Counted from the first letter of the stretch, positions 53,129 to 62,751 are shown. The stretch is DNA of 64,000 bases from Halosimplex litoreum (GCF_016065055.1 NZ_CP065856.1:186001-250000), one strand, 5' to 3'. Notes: a model not told the origin generated them from the sequence alone. Numbers and translations are program-made.

Positions 53129-54061
53129 ATGGCCAAAGCAACCCAATCCCAGGACGAGTCGTTCGCAGACATCCTTCCGGAGCTCGACTACTGGAAGATA
53201 GGCCTGTCGCTGATCATCACGATCTTCTTCGCCTTCTTCATCGCGCCCATCTGGACGGGACTGGTCACTTCGCTGAAAACGAGCCAGGCCGTCACGTTCA
53301 CGACACCGTTCGTACCGCCGGGGCCCGACGGGTTCACCACGGGTAACTGGGCCCGAGCGTACCAGAACCTCGCGACCGGGTTCGTCAACTCGCTGGTCAT
53401 GACGGTCCCGTCGACGATCGTCTCGGTGTTTCTGGGGAGCACGGCCGCCTACGGCCTGACGCTGGTCGACTGGGGCGACCGCGCGCAGTTCACCGTGTTG
53501 ATCCTGTTCCTCATCGGGATTTTCATCCCCTACCAGGCGGTGCTGGTCCCGCTGTCGGACTTCTGGATCAACATCTTCCCGCTCGTGGAGATCCTCGCCC
53601 CGGTCTGGGAGCTGTCGTTCATGCAGCGCGAGCACGCGCGACTGCTGTCGCTGACGATCACCCACGTCGTCTACGGCATCCCACTGTGCATGCTCCTGTT
53701 CCGCGGCTACTACCTGACCCTGTCCGACGAACTCGTCGAGGCGGCGAAGATCGACGGCGCGTCGATCGCCACGATCTACCGACGGATCGTGTTGCCGCTG
53801 TCGAAACCGATGATCGGCGTGGTGTTCATCTACCAGTTCACCGCCATCTGGAACGAGTTCCTGTTCAGCCTCACGCTGATCGGGAGCTCCTCCAGCCCGG
53901 CGGCGACGGTCACGCTCGTCCTCTCCGGACTGGGTGCCGACCTCTCGGGCATCGACTACGGGCTGCGCATGGCCGGCGCGCTGTTCGCCGCCCTGCCGAC
54001 GCTGATCATCTACGCGCTGTTCGCCGAGCAGTTCGCCAAGGGGCTCGCGTCGGACGCCTGA
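53129..54061 (+). CDS. sugar ABC transporter permease (MalG type)
   Basis: 310 residues, six spans, with the EAA loop EAAKIDGASIATIYRRIVLP. It ends in ...FAKGLASDA. Forms the transmembrane heterodimer with the product of 52165; the genes are 1 nt apart. Confidence 0.95.
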   Translation: MAKATQSQDESFADILPELDYWKIGLSLIITIFFAFFIAPIWTGLVTSLKTSQAVTFTTPFVPPGPDGFTTGNWARAYQNLATGFVNSLVMTVPSTIVSVFLGSTAAYGLTLVDWGDRAQFTVLILFLIGIFIPYQAVLVPLSDFWINIFPLVEILAPVWELSFMQREHARLLSLTITHVVYGIPLCMLLFRGYYLTLSDELVEAAKIDGASIATIYRRIVLPLSKPMIGVVFIYQFTAIWNEFLFSLTLIGSSSSPAATVTLVLSGLGADLSGIDYGLRMAGALFAALPTLIIYALFAEQFAKGLASDA

Positions 54062-54181
54062 CCGACGGGCCCAGCGGCGATTTTCCGCGTCTCGAAACCA
54101 TTACGAATGCGTCCGTCGAACTCGAGGGACGATGGAACGGACCACCGGACCGATGGCTGAAGCCGGCGGGAGGCGGTCGGC

Positions 54182-54598
54182 GTGGCGGTGAACTTCGGAC
54201 ACCCGGCGTCGTGGGCGCTGGGACTGGGCGTGCTCGGCGGCGCCATCGCCGGGTCTATCGTCCCCGCCGGCAGCGACGCCGAGGAACTACGCCACGTCCT
54301 CGGGTTCGTCCTCCTGTTCGGACCGGCTATCTACGTGGCTATCGAGCACCGACCCGAGCGGTGGGAAGCGAAGCACCCGTATCTGCGATTTTCCGTGTTC
54401 ACGATAACGATGATCGTGGCGGCGATCGCCATCGTGCAGTTCGTCGTCTTCCTCCCCCTCGGCACGGGAATAGTCGCGCAGGCCGCCGGGTTTCTGGCCG
54501 GGGTCGCCGCGTTCGCGGTGACGGCGTGGATGACGTTCTACGGCGGCGCCGAGTCGATCTGGGCGCAGCTTCTCGAGCGGACCGACACGGAGTGGTGA
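54182..54598 (+). CDS. small membrane protein of the sugar cluster, unknown function
   Basis: 138 residues with four predicted spans (about 10-28, 36-53, 70-92, 100-120) and a polar C-terminal end. GTG start; a second GTG at 54188 is overlapped by the stop of a possible short upstream ORF. It is tucked between the permeases and the aldolase, so a role in the same pathway is possible, but no family was recognised. Confidence 0.6.
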   Translation: MAVNFGHPASWALGLGVLGGAIAGSIVPAGSDAEELRHVLGFVLLFGPAIYVAIEHRPERWEAKHPYLRFSVFTITMIVAAIAIVQFVVFLPLGTGIVAQAAGFLAGVAAFAVTAWMTFYGGAESIWAQLLERTDTEW

Positions 54599-54673
54599 CG
54601 CCGCGGCGCCCGCGAACCCGACCGATTCGCCGCGGGCGGCACGTATAGGTGAACGGCGTGCTATCGTGAGCCT

Positions 54674-55687
54674 ATGCCATACAAGGACGGGGCGGCTCTC
54701 TCGTCGGTGTACGCGGCGGCGCGCGAGGCTGGGTACGGCTTCTTCGCGAGCAACGTCACGCAGCTCGACATCCTCGTCGGTTTGCTCCGGGGCGCCGACC
54801 GCGTCGGGGCCGACGCGGTTTTCCAGGTGAGCCGCGAGTCCGCCGCCTTCTACGGCGACGGCGACCCGGCCGTCGGTCTCGACGCCTTCGGCGCCTACCT
54901 CGAACGCTTCGCCGAACGCACCGACGTGGGCGTGTTCTGCAACGTCGACCACGTTCGTCTGCCCGACCAGCGCGACTTCCTCGACACCGTCGTCGGGACC
55001 GGCGTCGCTTCCTCGGTGATGGTCGACGCCTCGGACAGACCGTTCGAGGAGAACGTCGACCTGGTGAGCGAGGCCGTCGAGCGGGTGCGAGAGAGCGAGC
55101 GTGAGACGCTCGTCGAGGCCGAACTCGGCCGGGTGGCCGGCACCGAGAGCGGCGTCGAGACCGCCGCGGAGGACGCCTTCTACACGGACCCCGAGCAGGC
55201 CGTCGAGTTCGTCGAGCGGACGGGTGTCGACCTGCTGGCGATCTCGGTGGGGACCCAACACGGCGTGGCGTCGGGCGTGGATCTGGACGTGCGTCCCGAC
55301 GTGGCGCAGGAGGTCGACGACGCGCTCCGCGAGGCCGGTCACGATATCCCGCTGGTCGTCCACGGCGCCTCGGGCCTCTCCGACGAGCAGATCGCATCCT
55401 TCCTCGACGCGGGCGTCCCGAAGTTCAACAAGAACACCCGCTACCAGTACGAGTACGCGCGCACCGCGGCGGACTTTTACCACGAGCACGACGACGCCGT
55501 CCGCCCGCCCGAAGGCGCCGCCGACGACCGCGGGTCGATGTTCTCGGGCGCGGAGTGGTCGCCCGACAAGACGTACTTCCACCCGCACGTCGTGGGCGGC
55601 GAGGTCCGGGATCGGTTGGCCGACGTGATGGCCGACCTCGCCGAGGTGACCGGCTGCGCCGGCGAGAGCCTGTACGCCGAGCGATGA
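54674..55687 (+). CDS. class II ketose-bisphosphate aldolase-like protein
   Basis: 337 residues of the class II (zinc) fructose/tagatose-bisphosphate aldolase family. The start region AREAGYGFFASNVTQLD and the Zn ligands are present: His in NVDHV, His in SVGTQHG, His in VVHGASG. The usual HLDHG has become NVDHV, but the catalytic Asp stays. VEAELGRVAGTE is the conserved Glu segment. Its C-terminal part is longer than usual and ends in a DKTYFHPHV-type motif. It probably cleaves a phosphorylated ketose made by the coupled kinase. Overlaps that gene by 4 nt. Confidence 0.85.
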   Translation: MPYKDGAALSSVYAAAREAGYGFFASNVTQLDILVGLLRGADRVGADAVFQVSRESAAFYGDGDPAVGLDAFGAYLERFAERTDVGVFCNVDHVRLPDQRDFLDTVVGTGVASSVMVDASDRPFEENVDLVSEAVERVRESERETLVEAELGRVAGTESGVETAAEDAFYTDPEQAVEFVERTGVDLLAISVGTQHGVASGVDLDVRPDVAQEVDDALREAGHDIPLVVHGASGLSDEQIASFLDAGVPKFNKNTRYQYEYARTAADFYHEHDDAVRPPEGAADDRGSMFSGAEWSPDKTYFHPHVVGGEVRDRLADVMADLAEVTGCAGESLYAER

Positions 55688-57198
55688 GCGAACCGCTACT
55701 GCTCGGGGTCGACGCCGGGCTGACGAACGTCAAGGCGGTCGCGTTCGACCGATCTGGGACCGCGGTCGCTGGATCGTCGACCGACACCCCCGGTCGCTCC
55801 CCCGCGCCGGGCCGCGACGAGCAGGACCACGACGACCTCTGGGCGGCCGCGGTCGACGTGATCGACTCGGTACTGGCAGAGGGAGCGGTCGACTCCGAGG
55901 CAGTCGCAGGCGTCGGGCTCTCGGGGCACGGGCACGGGCTCTACGCGCTCGACGAGGCCGGCGACCCGGTCTGCGGTGTCAAGTCCACCGACGACCGCGG
56001 GGCCGCGGTGCTCGACGCCTGGGCGGCCGACGGACGGCTCGACGAGGCGGCCGACCTGTTGGGCTGGCGCCCGTTCGGCGCGGACCCGTACTGTCTACTG
56101 GGGTGGTTCGACCGCGAACGCCCGGCCGTCGCCGAGCGGATCGATACCGTCCTGTTCTGCAAGGACGTGCTGGCCAACCGGCTCACGGGCGCGCGCAGTA
56201 CCGACGCGATGGACGGCTCGGCGCTCGTGCCGCCGGACGGAGACACCGAGGCCGTCTTGGACGCGCTCGACCTCGACGAGTACGCCGGCGCGGTGCCCGA
56301 CGTGATCGACAGCACCGACGCCTGCGGGACGGTCACTGCCGACGCTACGGCCGAGACCGGACTTCCGGAGGGCGTGCCCGTGGCTGCCGGCCTGCACGAC
56401 GTGGGTGCCTGCGCGCTCGGCGCGGGCGTGACCGGGCCCGGCGAGGCGACCGTCATTCTCGGTACCTGGGGCCAGAGCGTCGTCGTGACCGACGGGCCGG
56501 ACGCGGGCTCGGGCGGGCTCCCGCGGCGCTATCTCGACGGGTGGCTCCGGTATCGCGGAACCAGGGCAGGCGCGGCTTGCCTCGACTGGTTCGTCGACGA
56601 GTTCGGCGACGAGTGGCGCGCCGAGGCCGACGAGCGTGGCGTCGACCCCTACGAGGTGTACGAGGAGCGCGCCGCGAGCGTCCCCGCCGGGGCCGAGGGG
56701 GTGCTCTTCCATCCCTATCTCAACGGCTCGACGGACCACCCGGAGGCGCGTGGCGGGTTCTACGGGCTGGACCTCGACGCGTCGCGGGACCGGATGCTCC
56801 GCGCGGTCTACGACGGCGTCGCGACGGCACTGGCGCTGGGTGTCGAGGACTTCGACGTGGCGGTCGACGACCTGCGAGTCAGCGGGGGTGGCGCGCAGAG
56901 CCACCTCTGGACCCGAACGTTCGCGGACCTGCTCGACGACACGGTTCGCGTGCCCGACGGGACCGAGATGGGCGCCCGCGGCGCGGCGGTCTGTGGCGGC
57001 GTCGCCGCGGGCGTCTACGCCGACGTGGACGGGGCGGTCGCAGAGACGGTCGGAATCCAGCGACGCCACGACCCCGACTCCGAGCGCGCAGAGCGCTACC
57101 GGACCGTGGCGGCGGCGTTCGAGGAAGCCCGCGACGCGATGGGGCCGGCCTGGGGAACACTAATGCGACTCTCGGGGCAAAGAGGAGGAAGAGAATGA
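55684..57198 (+). CDS. FGGY-family carbohydrate kinase
   Basis: 504 residues. The ATP/sugar fold shows VDAGLTNVKAVAFD at the start, VGLSGHGHGLYALD, a CKDVLANRLTG segment, the mid-domain GLHDVGACALGAG, and near the end SGGGAQSHLWTRTFADLL and GTEMGARGAAVCGG. These fit FGGY kinases of the xylulose/L-xylulose-like group. The substrate is not predictable. ATG 55684 overlaps the aldolase stop (ATGA). The following dehydrogenase also overlaps by 4 nt. Confidence 0.9.
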   Translation: MSEPLLLGVDAGLTNVKAVAFDRSGTAVAGSSTDTPGRSPAPGRDEQDHDDLWAAAVDVIDSVLAEGAVDSEAVAGVGLSGHGHGLYALDEAGDPVCGVKSTDDRGAAVLDAWAADGRLDEAADLLGWRPFGADPYCLLGWFDRERPAVAERIDTVLFCKDVLANRLTGARSTDAMDGSALVPPDGDTEAVLDALDLDEYAGAVPDVIDSTDACGTVTADATAETGLPEGVPVAAGLHDVGACALGAGVTGPGEATVILGTWGQSVVVTDGPDAGSGGLPRRYLDGWLRYRGTRAGAACLDWFVDEFGDEWRAEADERGVDPYEVYEERAASVPAGAEGVLFHPYLNGSTDHPEARGGFYGLDLDASRDRMLRAVYDGVATALALGVEDFDVAVDDLRVSGGGAQSHLWTRTFADLLDDTVRVPDGTEMGARGAAVCGGVAAGVYADVDGAVAETVGIQRRHDPDSERAERYRTVAAAFEEARDAMGPAWGTLMRLSGQRGGRE

Positions 57199-58232
57199 GC
57201 ACAACAGTGCTACTATGTGGCGACCCCCAACAGCCGAGCGAGTACATGTACGAGGCGCTCGGCCACCTCGAGGACCGCGGCGTCGAGTTCCGCCGGATGG
57301 ACTGGATGGGCGACGCCACGCCCACCGCGTTCCGCGACGAGACGATGAGCATGGAGGCCGAGGGACCGGGCTCGTTCGACGACGGCGACATCCGTGAGGG
57401 GGTCGTCGGCGCCGACGTCCTCGTGGTCCACAAGGCGCCGGTCTCGCGGGGACTGGTCGAGTCGACGGAATCGCTGGATCTGGTCGCGGCCGCGCGCGGC
57501 GGCACGGAGAACGTGGACGTCGAGGCCTGCCGCGAGCGCGGCGTCGAAGTCCTCCACGCACCAGGTCGGAACCGCGACGCCGTCGCCGACTACGCGGTCG
57601 CCATGCTCCTCTCGCGGTTCCGCGAGATACCGTTCCACCACGACGCGCTCTCGGGCGGCGAGTGGGACCAGGTGTTCGACCCCGAGCGGTTGCCCCCAGA
57701 CGTTCGGACCACGGAGATCGGCGTCGTCGGTTTCGGCAACATCGGCCGCGGCGTCGCCCGGCGGCTCTCCGGCTTCGAGCCGACGGTCCTCGCCCACGAC
57801 CCCTACGTCGACGACGCGGCCATCGAAGAGACGGGCGCCGAGGCGGTCGGCCTCGACGAGCTCCTCGACCGCGCCGACGCCGTGACCCTGCACGTGCGCC
57901 TCTCCGAGGCGACCGAGGGGCTCGTCGGCGAGGACGAACTCGCCCGGATGAAGCCCTCGGCGTTCCTCGTCAACACCGCCCGCGGCGGGCTGGTCGACGA
58001 AGACGCGCTCGTCGAGGCGGTCGAGTCGGGCGAACTCGCCGGCGCCGCCCTCGACGTGTTCCGCGAGGAACCGATCGCCGAGGACCACCCGCTGCTCGAC
58101 TGTGAGGGGGTCGTCCTGACGCCCCACGTCGCCGGGTCGACCCGCGACGCGGTGTTGGGCGGCCCGCGCATCGTCTCCGAGGATCTGGCCCGCTGGCTCG
58201 ACGACGAGGCTCCCGTGAACACCGTCGAGTAG
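57195..58232 (+). CDS. D-2-hydroxyacid dehydrogenase (SerA-like)
   Basis: 345 residues. The Rossmann core GVVGFGNIGRGVARRL, the Arg segment LVNTARGGLVDEDAL and the catalytic His in LTPHVAGSTRDAV mark the family. Its coupling to the FGGY kinase (ATGA) suggests it oxidises or reduces a sugar acid or phosphate in the same pathway, not serine synthesis (inference). GAGGAGGAAGAG before the ATG is a strong Shine-Dalgarno. Confidence 0.9.
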   Translation: MSTTVLLCGDPQQPSEYMYEALGHLEDRGVEFRRMDWMGDATPTAFRDETMSMEAEGPGSFDDGDIREGVVGADVLVVHKAPVSRGLVESTESLDLVAAARGGTENVDVEACRERGVEVLHAPGRNRDAVADYAVAMLLSRFREIPFHHDALSGGEWDQVFDPERLPPDVRTTEIGVVGFGNIGRGVARRLSGFEPTVLAHDPYVDDAAIEETGAEAVGLDELLDRADAVTLHVRLSEATEGLVGEDELARMKPSAFLVNTARGGLVDEDALVEAVESGELAGAALDVFREEPIAEDHPLLDCEGVVLTPHVAGSTRDAVLGGPRIVSEDLARWLDDEAPVNTVE

Positions 58233-58280
58233 CGCGCCGACTATCCGCCCCTCCCGGAGAGAACGCCGGGCTCCCCCTGT

Positions 58281-58288
58281 CTTTACGG
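58281..58288 (+). promoter_or_regulatory. TATA-like CTTTACGG box
   Basis: 24-31 nt before ATG 58312, at leaderless distance. Confidence 0.4.
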
Positions 58289-58311
58289 TCGTTCCGGCCG
58301 TGGAGCAGCCC

Positions 58312-59289
58312 ATGCGATTCGGAATCATCAGTACCGCTGACATCGGGGTCGAGTCCGTCATGCCGGCGATCGCCGCGAGCGAACACGAGATCGGCGCGGT
58401 CGCCTCGCGCGACGAGTCGGCCGCCCGGGCGCTGGCCGACGACTTCGGCGTCGACGCGGCCTACGGGAGCTACGAGGCGATGTTCGAGGACGACAGCCTC
58501 GACGCCGTCTACAACCCGCTCCCGAACGGACTCCACGGCGAGTGGACGAAGAAAGCCGCCGACGCCGGCCTGCACGTCCTCTGCGAGAAGCCCTTCACCG
58601 GGACCGCCGCCGAGACACGCGAGGTCTTCGACTACTGCGAGGCCCGGGGCGTCACGGTGATGGAGGCGTTCATGTACCGTTTCCATCCGCTGACCGAACG
58701 CGCCGCCGAGATCGTCGACGAGGAACTGGGCGAGGTGCGCGCGGTCACCTCGGCCTTTACCTTCCGGATGGCCGACGGCGCCGCGGACATCCGGCTGGAC
58801 CCCGATCTCGACGGCGGCTCGGTCTACGACGTGGGTACCTACGCCGTCAGCGCCGCACGGCTGTTCCTCGGCGAGCCCGACCGCGTCTACGCGACCACCC
58901 ACGACGGCCGCGACTGCGGCGTCGAGACGGAGATGGCGGGCGTGCTGGAGTACGACTCGGGCGCGGTCGCCCGCGTCCAGTCGGGCTTCGAGACGCCGCT
59001 GACCCAGTACTACCGCGTCGAGACGACCGACGGCTGGCTCAGAGCCGAGCCGACCTTCGACGTCGACGTCGAGGGCGAGACCTCGCTGACCTACGGCGTC
59101 GGCGGCCGCGAGGTCACCGAACGGTTCGACCCGACCGACCACTACCGGCTGGAGGTCGAACACTTCGCCGACTGCATCGAGGCGGGTGAGACGCCACGGA
59201 TCGACCGCGAAGAGAGCGTGAACCAGGCGCGCGTCCTCGACGCCGTCTACGAGAGCGGTGCGACCGGCGACCGCGTCGATCTGGACTGA
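58312..59289 (+). CDS. Gfo/Idh/MocA-family oxidoreductase
   Basis: 325 residues. The N-terminal Rossmann region FGIISTADIGVESVMPAI and the family motif CEKPFT (with the conserved Lys) are clear. The C-terminal domain is the usual beta-sheet (DPDLDGGSVYDVGTYAVSAA). It oxidises or reduces a sugar or inositol-type substrate with NAD(P). ATG 58312 fits the TATA-like box; the GTG 12 nt earlier is possible. It lies 79 nt after the hydroxyacid dehydrogenase and extends the catabolic island. Confidence 0.9.
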   Translation: MRFGIISTADIGVESVMPAIAASEHEIGAVASRDESAARALADDFGVDAAYGSYEAMFEDDSLDAVYNPLPNGLHGEWTKKAADAGLHVLCEKPFTGTAAETREVFDYCEARGVTVMEAFMYRFHPLTERAAEIVDEELGEVRAVTSAFTFRMADGAADIRLDPDLDGGSVYDVGTYAVSAARLFLGEPDRVYATTHDGRDCGVETEMAGVLEYDSGAVARVQSGFETPLTQYYRVETTDGWLRAEPTFDVDVEGETSLTYGVGGREVTERFDPTDHYRLEVEHFADCIEAGETPRIDREESVNQARVLDAVYESGATGDRVDLD

Positions 59290-59416
59290 TACGGATTGTT
59301 GCAAGCGGTTCTCGGGTCGAGCGACGACTGCGTGCGGTCGATCCCGACTGTCTCGCAACGATCCGTACGAGCGGCCCTCGGACCGGTTCTCCCGAGCGGA
59401 TCGGTCCCGACCCGAC

Positions 59417-60178
59417 TCAGAAGTGCGAGAGTTTGTCGCGGCGGTAGAGGTCGAGCGAGGTGATCGAGTTGGGCGACTCCTGGCGGACCATGTAGGCGAC
59501 GGCGTCGGCGACCTCGATCGCTTCGGTCACCTCGCCCGGCTCGAAGGCGTCCTTCGAGGGCGTGCCGCTCTCGGACCCGAACTCCGTGCGGACCTCCGTC
59601 GGGTTGACCGTCGAGACGGCCACGTCGTCTTCGCCGAGGCTGGCCTGCAAGCTGATCGCGAACCCGCGAGTCCACCACTTCGTCGCCGCGTAGACGGGGT
59701 TCGCGGGCCGGGGGTGGTTGCCCGACATACTCCCCATGAACACGAGGTGGCCCGCCGTCTCGGTCAGGTGGGGGATCGCCTCCCGGGCGGTGTAGAACAT
59801 CCCGTCGACGTTGACGCCGCGCATCAGTCCGTACTCCTCGTCGGTCAGGTCGGCGACGGGCTCGTCGACGGCGAGCCCGGCGTTACAGACCGCGATATCG
59901 AGGCGGCCGAACCGCTCGACGGTCGCCTCGACGAGCGCGGCGACCGCGTCGGAGTCGGTCACGTCGGTCGGGACGACCTCGACGCCGGCGCCGTATTCCT
60001 CGCGGATGTCCTCGGCGAGCGCTTCGAGTTCGTCGGTCCGACGGGCGGCGACCGCCACGTCCGCGCCGTCCTCGGCCAGCACGCGAGCGATCTCGGCGCC
60101 GATCCCCGAACTCGCCCCCGTGACGAGCGCTGCCTGTCCGTCGAGCGGGTCCGTCCGTCGGCTGGGTCTCTCTGCCAT
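59417..60178 (-). CDS. short-chain dehydrogenase/reductase (SDR)
   Basis: 253 residues. TGASSGIGAE (cofactor), CNAGLAVDE, the catalytic Ser in GSMSGNH, and YAATKWW (YxxxK) are all present, as in classical SDRs. The opposite strand from the oxidoreductase puts it outside that transcript. ATG 60178 removes 17 non-conserved upstream residues; a CTATATTTG box lies upstream. Confidence 0.9.
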   Translation of the reverse strand: MAERPSRRTDPLDGQAALVTGASSGIGAEIARVLAEDGADVAVAARRTDELEALAEDIREEYGAGVEVVPTDVTDSDAVAALVEATVERFGRLDIAVCNAGLAVDEPVADLTDEEYGLMRGVNVDGMFYTAREAIPHLTETAGHLVFMGSMSGNHPRPANPVYAATKWWTRGFAISLQASLGEDDVAVSTVNPTEVRTEFGSESGTPSKDAFEPGEVTEAIEVADAVAYMVRQESPNSITSLDLYRRDKLSHF

Positions 60179-60226
60179 ACCCACACTCGCGGCGCATCGA
60201 TTGTACGTGTTTCCCCGTTTCGACCA

Positions 60227-60235
60227 CAAATATAG
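60227..60235 (-). promoter_or_regulatory. TATA box CTATATTTG of the SDR gene
   Basis: On the minus strand, 49-57 nt before ATG 60178, giving a leader of about 25 nt. Confidence 0.5.
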
Positions 60236-60347
60236 AATTCACGACACTACTCGGCGGGTCGACGAGCACCGAACGGACGCGCCGAACCAGCCGGTAGCGG
60301 CCGATCTCTCCGGGATCGGGTATCACAGATGATCGATGGGGCAGAAA

Positions 60348-60354
60348 TTATATA
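60348..60354 (+). promoter_or_regulatory. TATA box TTATATA of the epimerase gene
   Basis: 27 nt before ATG 60381. A GGAGGA also abuts the ATG. Confidence 0.6.
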
Positions 60355-60380
60355 CTCGATGCTACCGTACCGACGGAGGA

Positions 60381-61310
60381 ATGTCACGAGCAGTGGTCAC
60401 TGGCGGTCTCGGCGGTGCGGCGAGTTGGGTCGTCTCGTCGCTGGCACGACAGGGCTGGGACGTGCGGAGCATCGACTTCCGGCGCCCGAGCGACCCGGGT
60501 GCCGGCCCGGCGAACGTCGACTTCCGCGCCGCGGACCTCACGGATCAGGGACAGACGTGGGAACTCATCTCCTCGTTCGACCCGGACTACGTGATCCACT
60601 TCGCCGCCTACCCGAACCCGCTGGGTCACGGCGGCGCCCACGTCTACGAGAACAACACGATCAGCACGTACAACGTCCTCTCGGGCGCGGGGAGCGTCGG
60701 CGCGGACGTCGTGTGGGCCTCCAGCGAGACGGTGTACGGCACCGTCTTCGCCGAGCCCTCCTTCCTCCCGGACTACTTCCCGATCGACGTCGACCACCCG
60801 CTGCGTCCGGAGGACCCCTACGGGACCTCCAAGGTCTCCGGCGAGGAGATCGCGAAGATGGTCACCCGGCGACACGGCGTCAAAGTCGCCTCGATCCGTC
60901 CGTCGTGGATCAACTACCCCGGCAACTACGACGCGACCACAATCCGCGAGAACTTCGACTTCGAGAAGGCGAGCCTCGAGGAGGACTTCGGGATCACCTT
61001 CCACAACGCCGCGGGGAACTTCTTCTCGTACGTCGACATCCGCGACGTGGTGTCGCTCGTCGAGCGCGCCATGGAGGTCGACTTCGAGGGCCACGAACCG
61101 TTCATGGCCGTCGCGAAGGAGAACCTGCTGGGCGTCGACACCGCCGAGGCCGTCGAGGCCACCTACGGCGAGTTGCCCCCCGAGGTCGACCTGGAGGGCG
61201 ACCAGTCGGCCATCGACTACAAGAACGCCCGCGAGGTCCTCGACTGGGCGCCCGAACACTCCTGGCAGGAGGCCGAGGACGAGCAGGTCGACGGTCCGAG
61301 CTTCGTCTGA
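60381..61310 (+). CDS. NAD-dependent epimerase/dehydratase family protein
   Basis: 309 residues, extended SDR. The cofactor motif is VTGGLGGAASWVV, and the catalytic YxxxK is in DPYGTSKVSGEE. ASSETVYGT supplies the Ser/Thr. It could epimerise or oxidise a sugar nucleotide or uronate; the exact reaction is not clear. It is the last gene of the sugar island, with its own leaderless promoter. Confidence 0.85.
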   Translation: MSRAVVTGGLGGAASWVVSSLARQGWDVRSIDFRRPSDPGAGPANVDFRAADLTDQGQTWELISSFDPDYVIHFAAYPNPLGHGGAHVYENNTISTYNVLSGAGSVGADVVWASSETVYGTVFAEPSFLPDYFPIDVDHPLRPEDPYGTSKVSGEEIAKMVTRRHGVKVASIRPSWINYPGNYDATTIRENFDFEKASLEEDFGITFHNAAGNFFSYVDIRDVVSLVERAMEVDFEGHEPFMAVAKENLLGVDTAEAVEATYGELPPEVDLEGDQSAIDYKNAREVLDWAPEHSWQEAEDEQVDGPSFV

Positions 61311-61409
61311 GCGGCGTTCGAGACACGCGGCTTTCTCGGTCCGCGCTCGGGATGCGACGTCGCGAGCCCGAGCGCGGGACCTTTGAGGCGCCCGGTCGTG
61401 GGGACAGGT

Positions 61410-61727
61410 ATGACTGTCATCGGGTTCCTGAGCGTCGCACCGGTCGTCGAGGGGAGCATGTCCGAGGAGGTCGCCAAAGCCGTCGCCGCCCTCGACGAGT
61501 TCGACGTGGGCTACGAGACGACGCCGATGGGGACGATAATCGAGGCCGACGACTCCGCGGAGCTGTTCGCCGCGGCCGGGGCCGCTCACGAGGCGGTGGA
61601 CGGCGACCGCGTGAGCACGTTCCTGAAGGTCGACGACAAGCGGACCGTCGACCAGGCGGCCAGCGAGAAGGTCGACGCCGTCGAGGAGCACCTGGGTCGC
61701 GAGGCCAGGCGGGAACGGTCCGAGTGA
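61410..61727 (+). CDS. thiamine-binding family protein (MTH1187/YkoF-like)
   Basis: 105 residues. MTVIGFLSVAPVVEGSMSEE at the start and YETTPMGTIIEAD define the MTH1187 family of small, dimeric thiamine- or HMP-binding proteins. ATG 61410 was chosen because the core begins there; nine upstream codons are not conserved. Confidence 0.8.
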   Translation: MTVIGFLSVAPVVEGSMSEEVAKAVAALDEFDVGYETTPMGTIIEADDSAELFAAAGAAHEAVDGDRVSTFLKVDDKRTVDQAASEKVDAVEEHLGREARRERSE

Positions 61728-61817
61728 GGCGAGTGCGGGCCGAGCGAGTCGGCCCGACACGGAACGCGGGGAGCGCCGAACCGAAGACCGAAGTCCCAGC
61801 GGCGTGGATGGCGGGGT

Positions 61818-62750
61818 ATGGAGAGTCTCAACCGGACCGCGACGGATCTGGTCGACGAAGCCCTGGACTTCGCCGACGAGCTGAACGTCGCGGCCCACCA
61901 GCTGGACAGCGAGGCGCTGGTCGTCGACTTCGGCGTCGACGTGCCGGGCGGCGTCGAGGCCGGGATGATGCTCGCGGAGATCCAGACCGCCGGGCTCGCG
62001 ACCGTCCAGAGTTCCCTGGCGGAGGTAGCGGGCGCGCCCCTCACCCACGTCGAACTGTCGACCGACCACCCCGCGATGGCGCTGCTCTGTTCGCAGAAAG
62101 CCGGCTGGGAACTCAGCGTCGACGGCTTCGAGGGACTGGGCAGCGGCCCCGCTCGCGCCCTCGTGGCCGAGGAGGACGAGTTCGGACGCGTCGGCTACCG
62201 CGACGACTTCGAGTTCGCCGTCCTCGCGATCGAGACGGAGACGCTCCCGGACGAGGCCGTGATCGAGCACGTCGCCGAGCGCGCGGGCGTCGCCGAGAGC
62301 GGCGTCTTCGCCCAGGCGTTCTCGACGGCCAGCCTCACCGGCAGCGTCGCGATGGCCGCCCGCGCGGCGGAACTGGCGACGTTCCGGCTCTCGGAGCTGG
62401 GCTACGACCCGCTCGATATCCTCTCGGTGACGGGGTCGGCGCCCGTGGCGCCCGTCGCCGACGACGAAGAGGAGGCCATCGCCCGGACGAACGACGCGCT
62501 GGCCTACGGCGGGCAGGCCCACCTCGTCGTCGACGAGCCGTTCGACCGGTTCGACGAGGTGCCATCGAGTGCGACCGACGAGTACGACACCCCCTTCGCC
62601 GAGATCTTCGCCGACGCCGACTGGGACTTCTTCGAGGTGCCCGAGTCCGTGTTCGCGCCCGCGCAGGTGACCATCGACGTGGTCGGCGGCGACACGCACG
62701 TCCTCGGCGACGTGAACGACGAGCGCCTCGCCGAAAGCTTCGGTCTCTGA
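61818..62750 (+). CDS. mch: methenyltetrahydromethanopterin cyclohydrolase
   Basis: 310 residues. LNRTATDLVDEALDFADELN near the start, and further family segments such as DFGVDVPGGVEAGMMLAEI and FAQAFSTASLTGSVAMAARA, identify Mch. In methanogens it opens methenyl-H4MPT; in haloarchaea, which do not make methane, it serves folate/pterin one-carbon metabolism. It is followed after 1 nt by a conserved-type unknown gene, so they share a transcript. Confidence 0.92.
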   Translation: MESLNRTATDLVDEALDFADELNVAAHQLDSEALVVDFGVDVPGGVEAGMMLAEIQTAGLATVQSSLAEVAGAPLTHVELSTDHPAMALLCSQKAGWELSVDGFEGLGSGPARALVAEEDEFGRVGYRDDFEFAVLAIETETLPDEAVIEHVAERAGVAESGVFAQAFSTASLTGSVAMAARAAELATFRLSELGYDPLDILSVTGSAPVAPVADDEEEAIARTNDALAYGGQAHLVVDEPFDRFDEVPSSATDEYDTPFAEIFADADWDFFEVPESVFAPAQVTIDVVGGDTHVLGDVNDERLAESFGL

Positions 62751-62751
62751 C

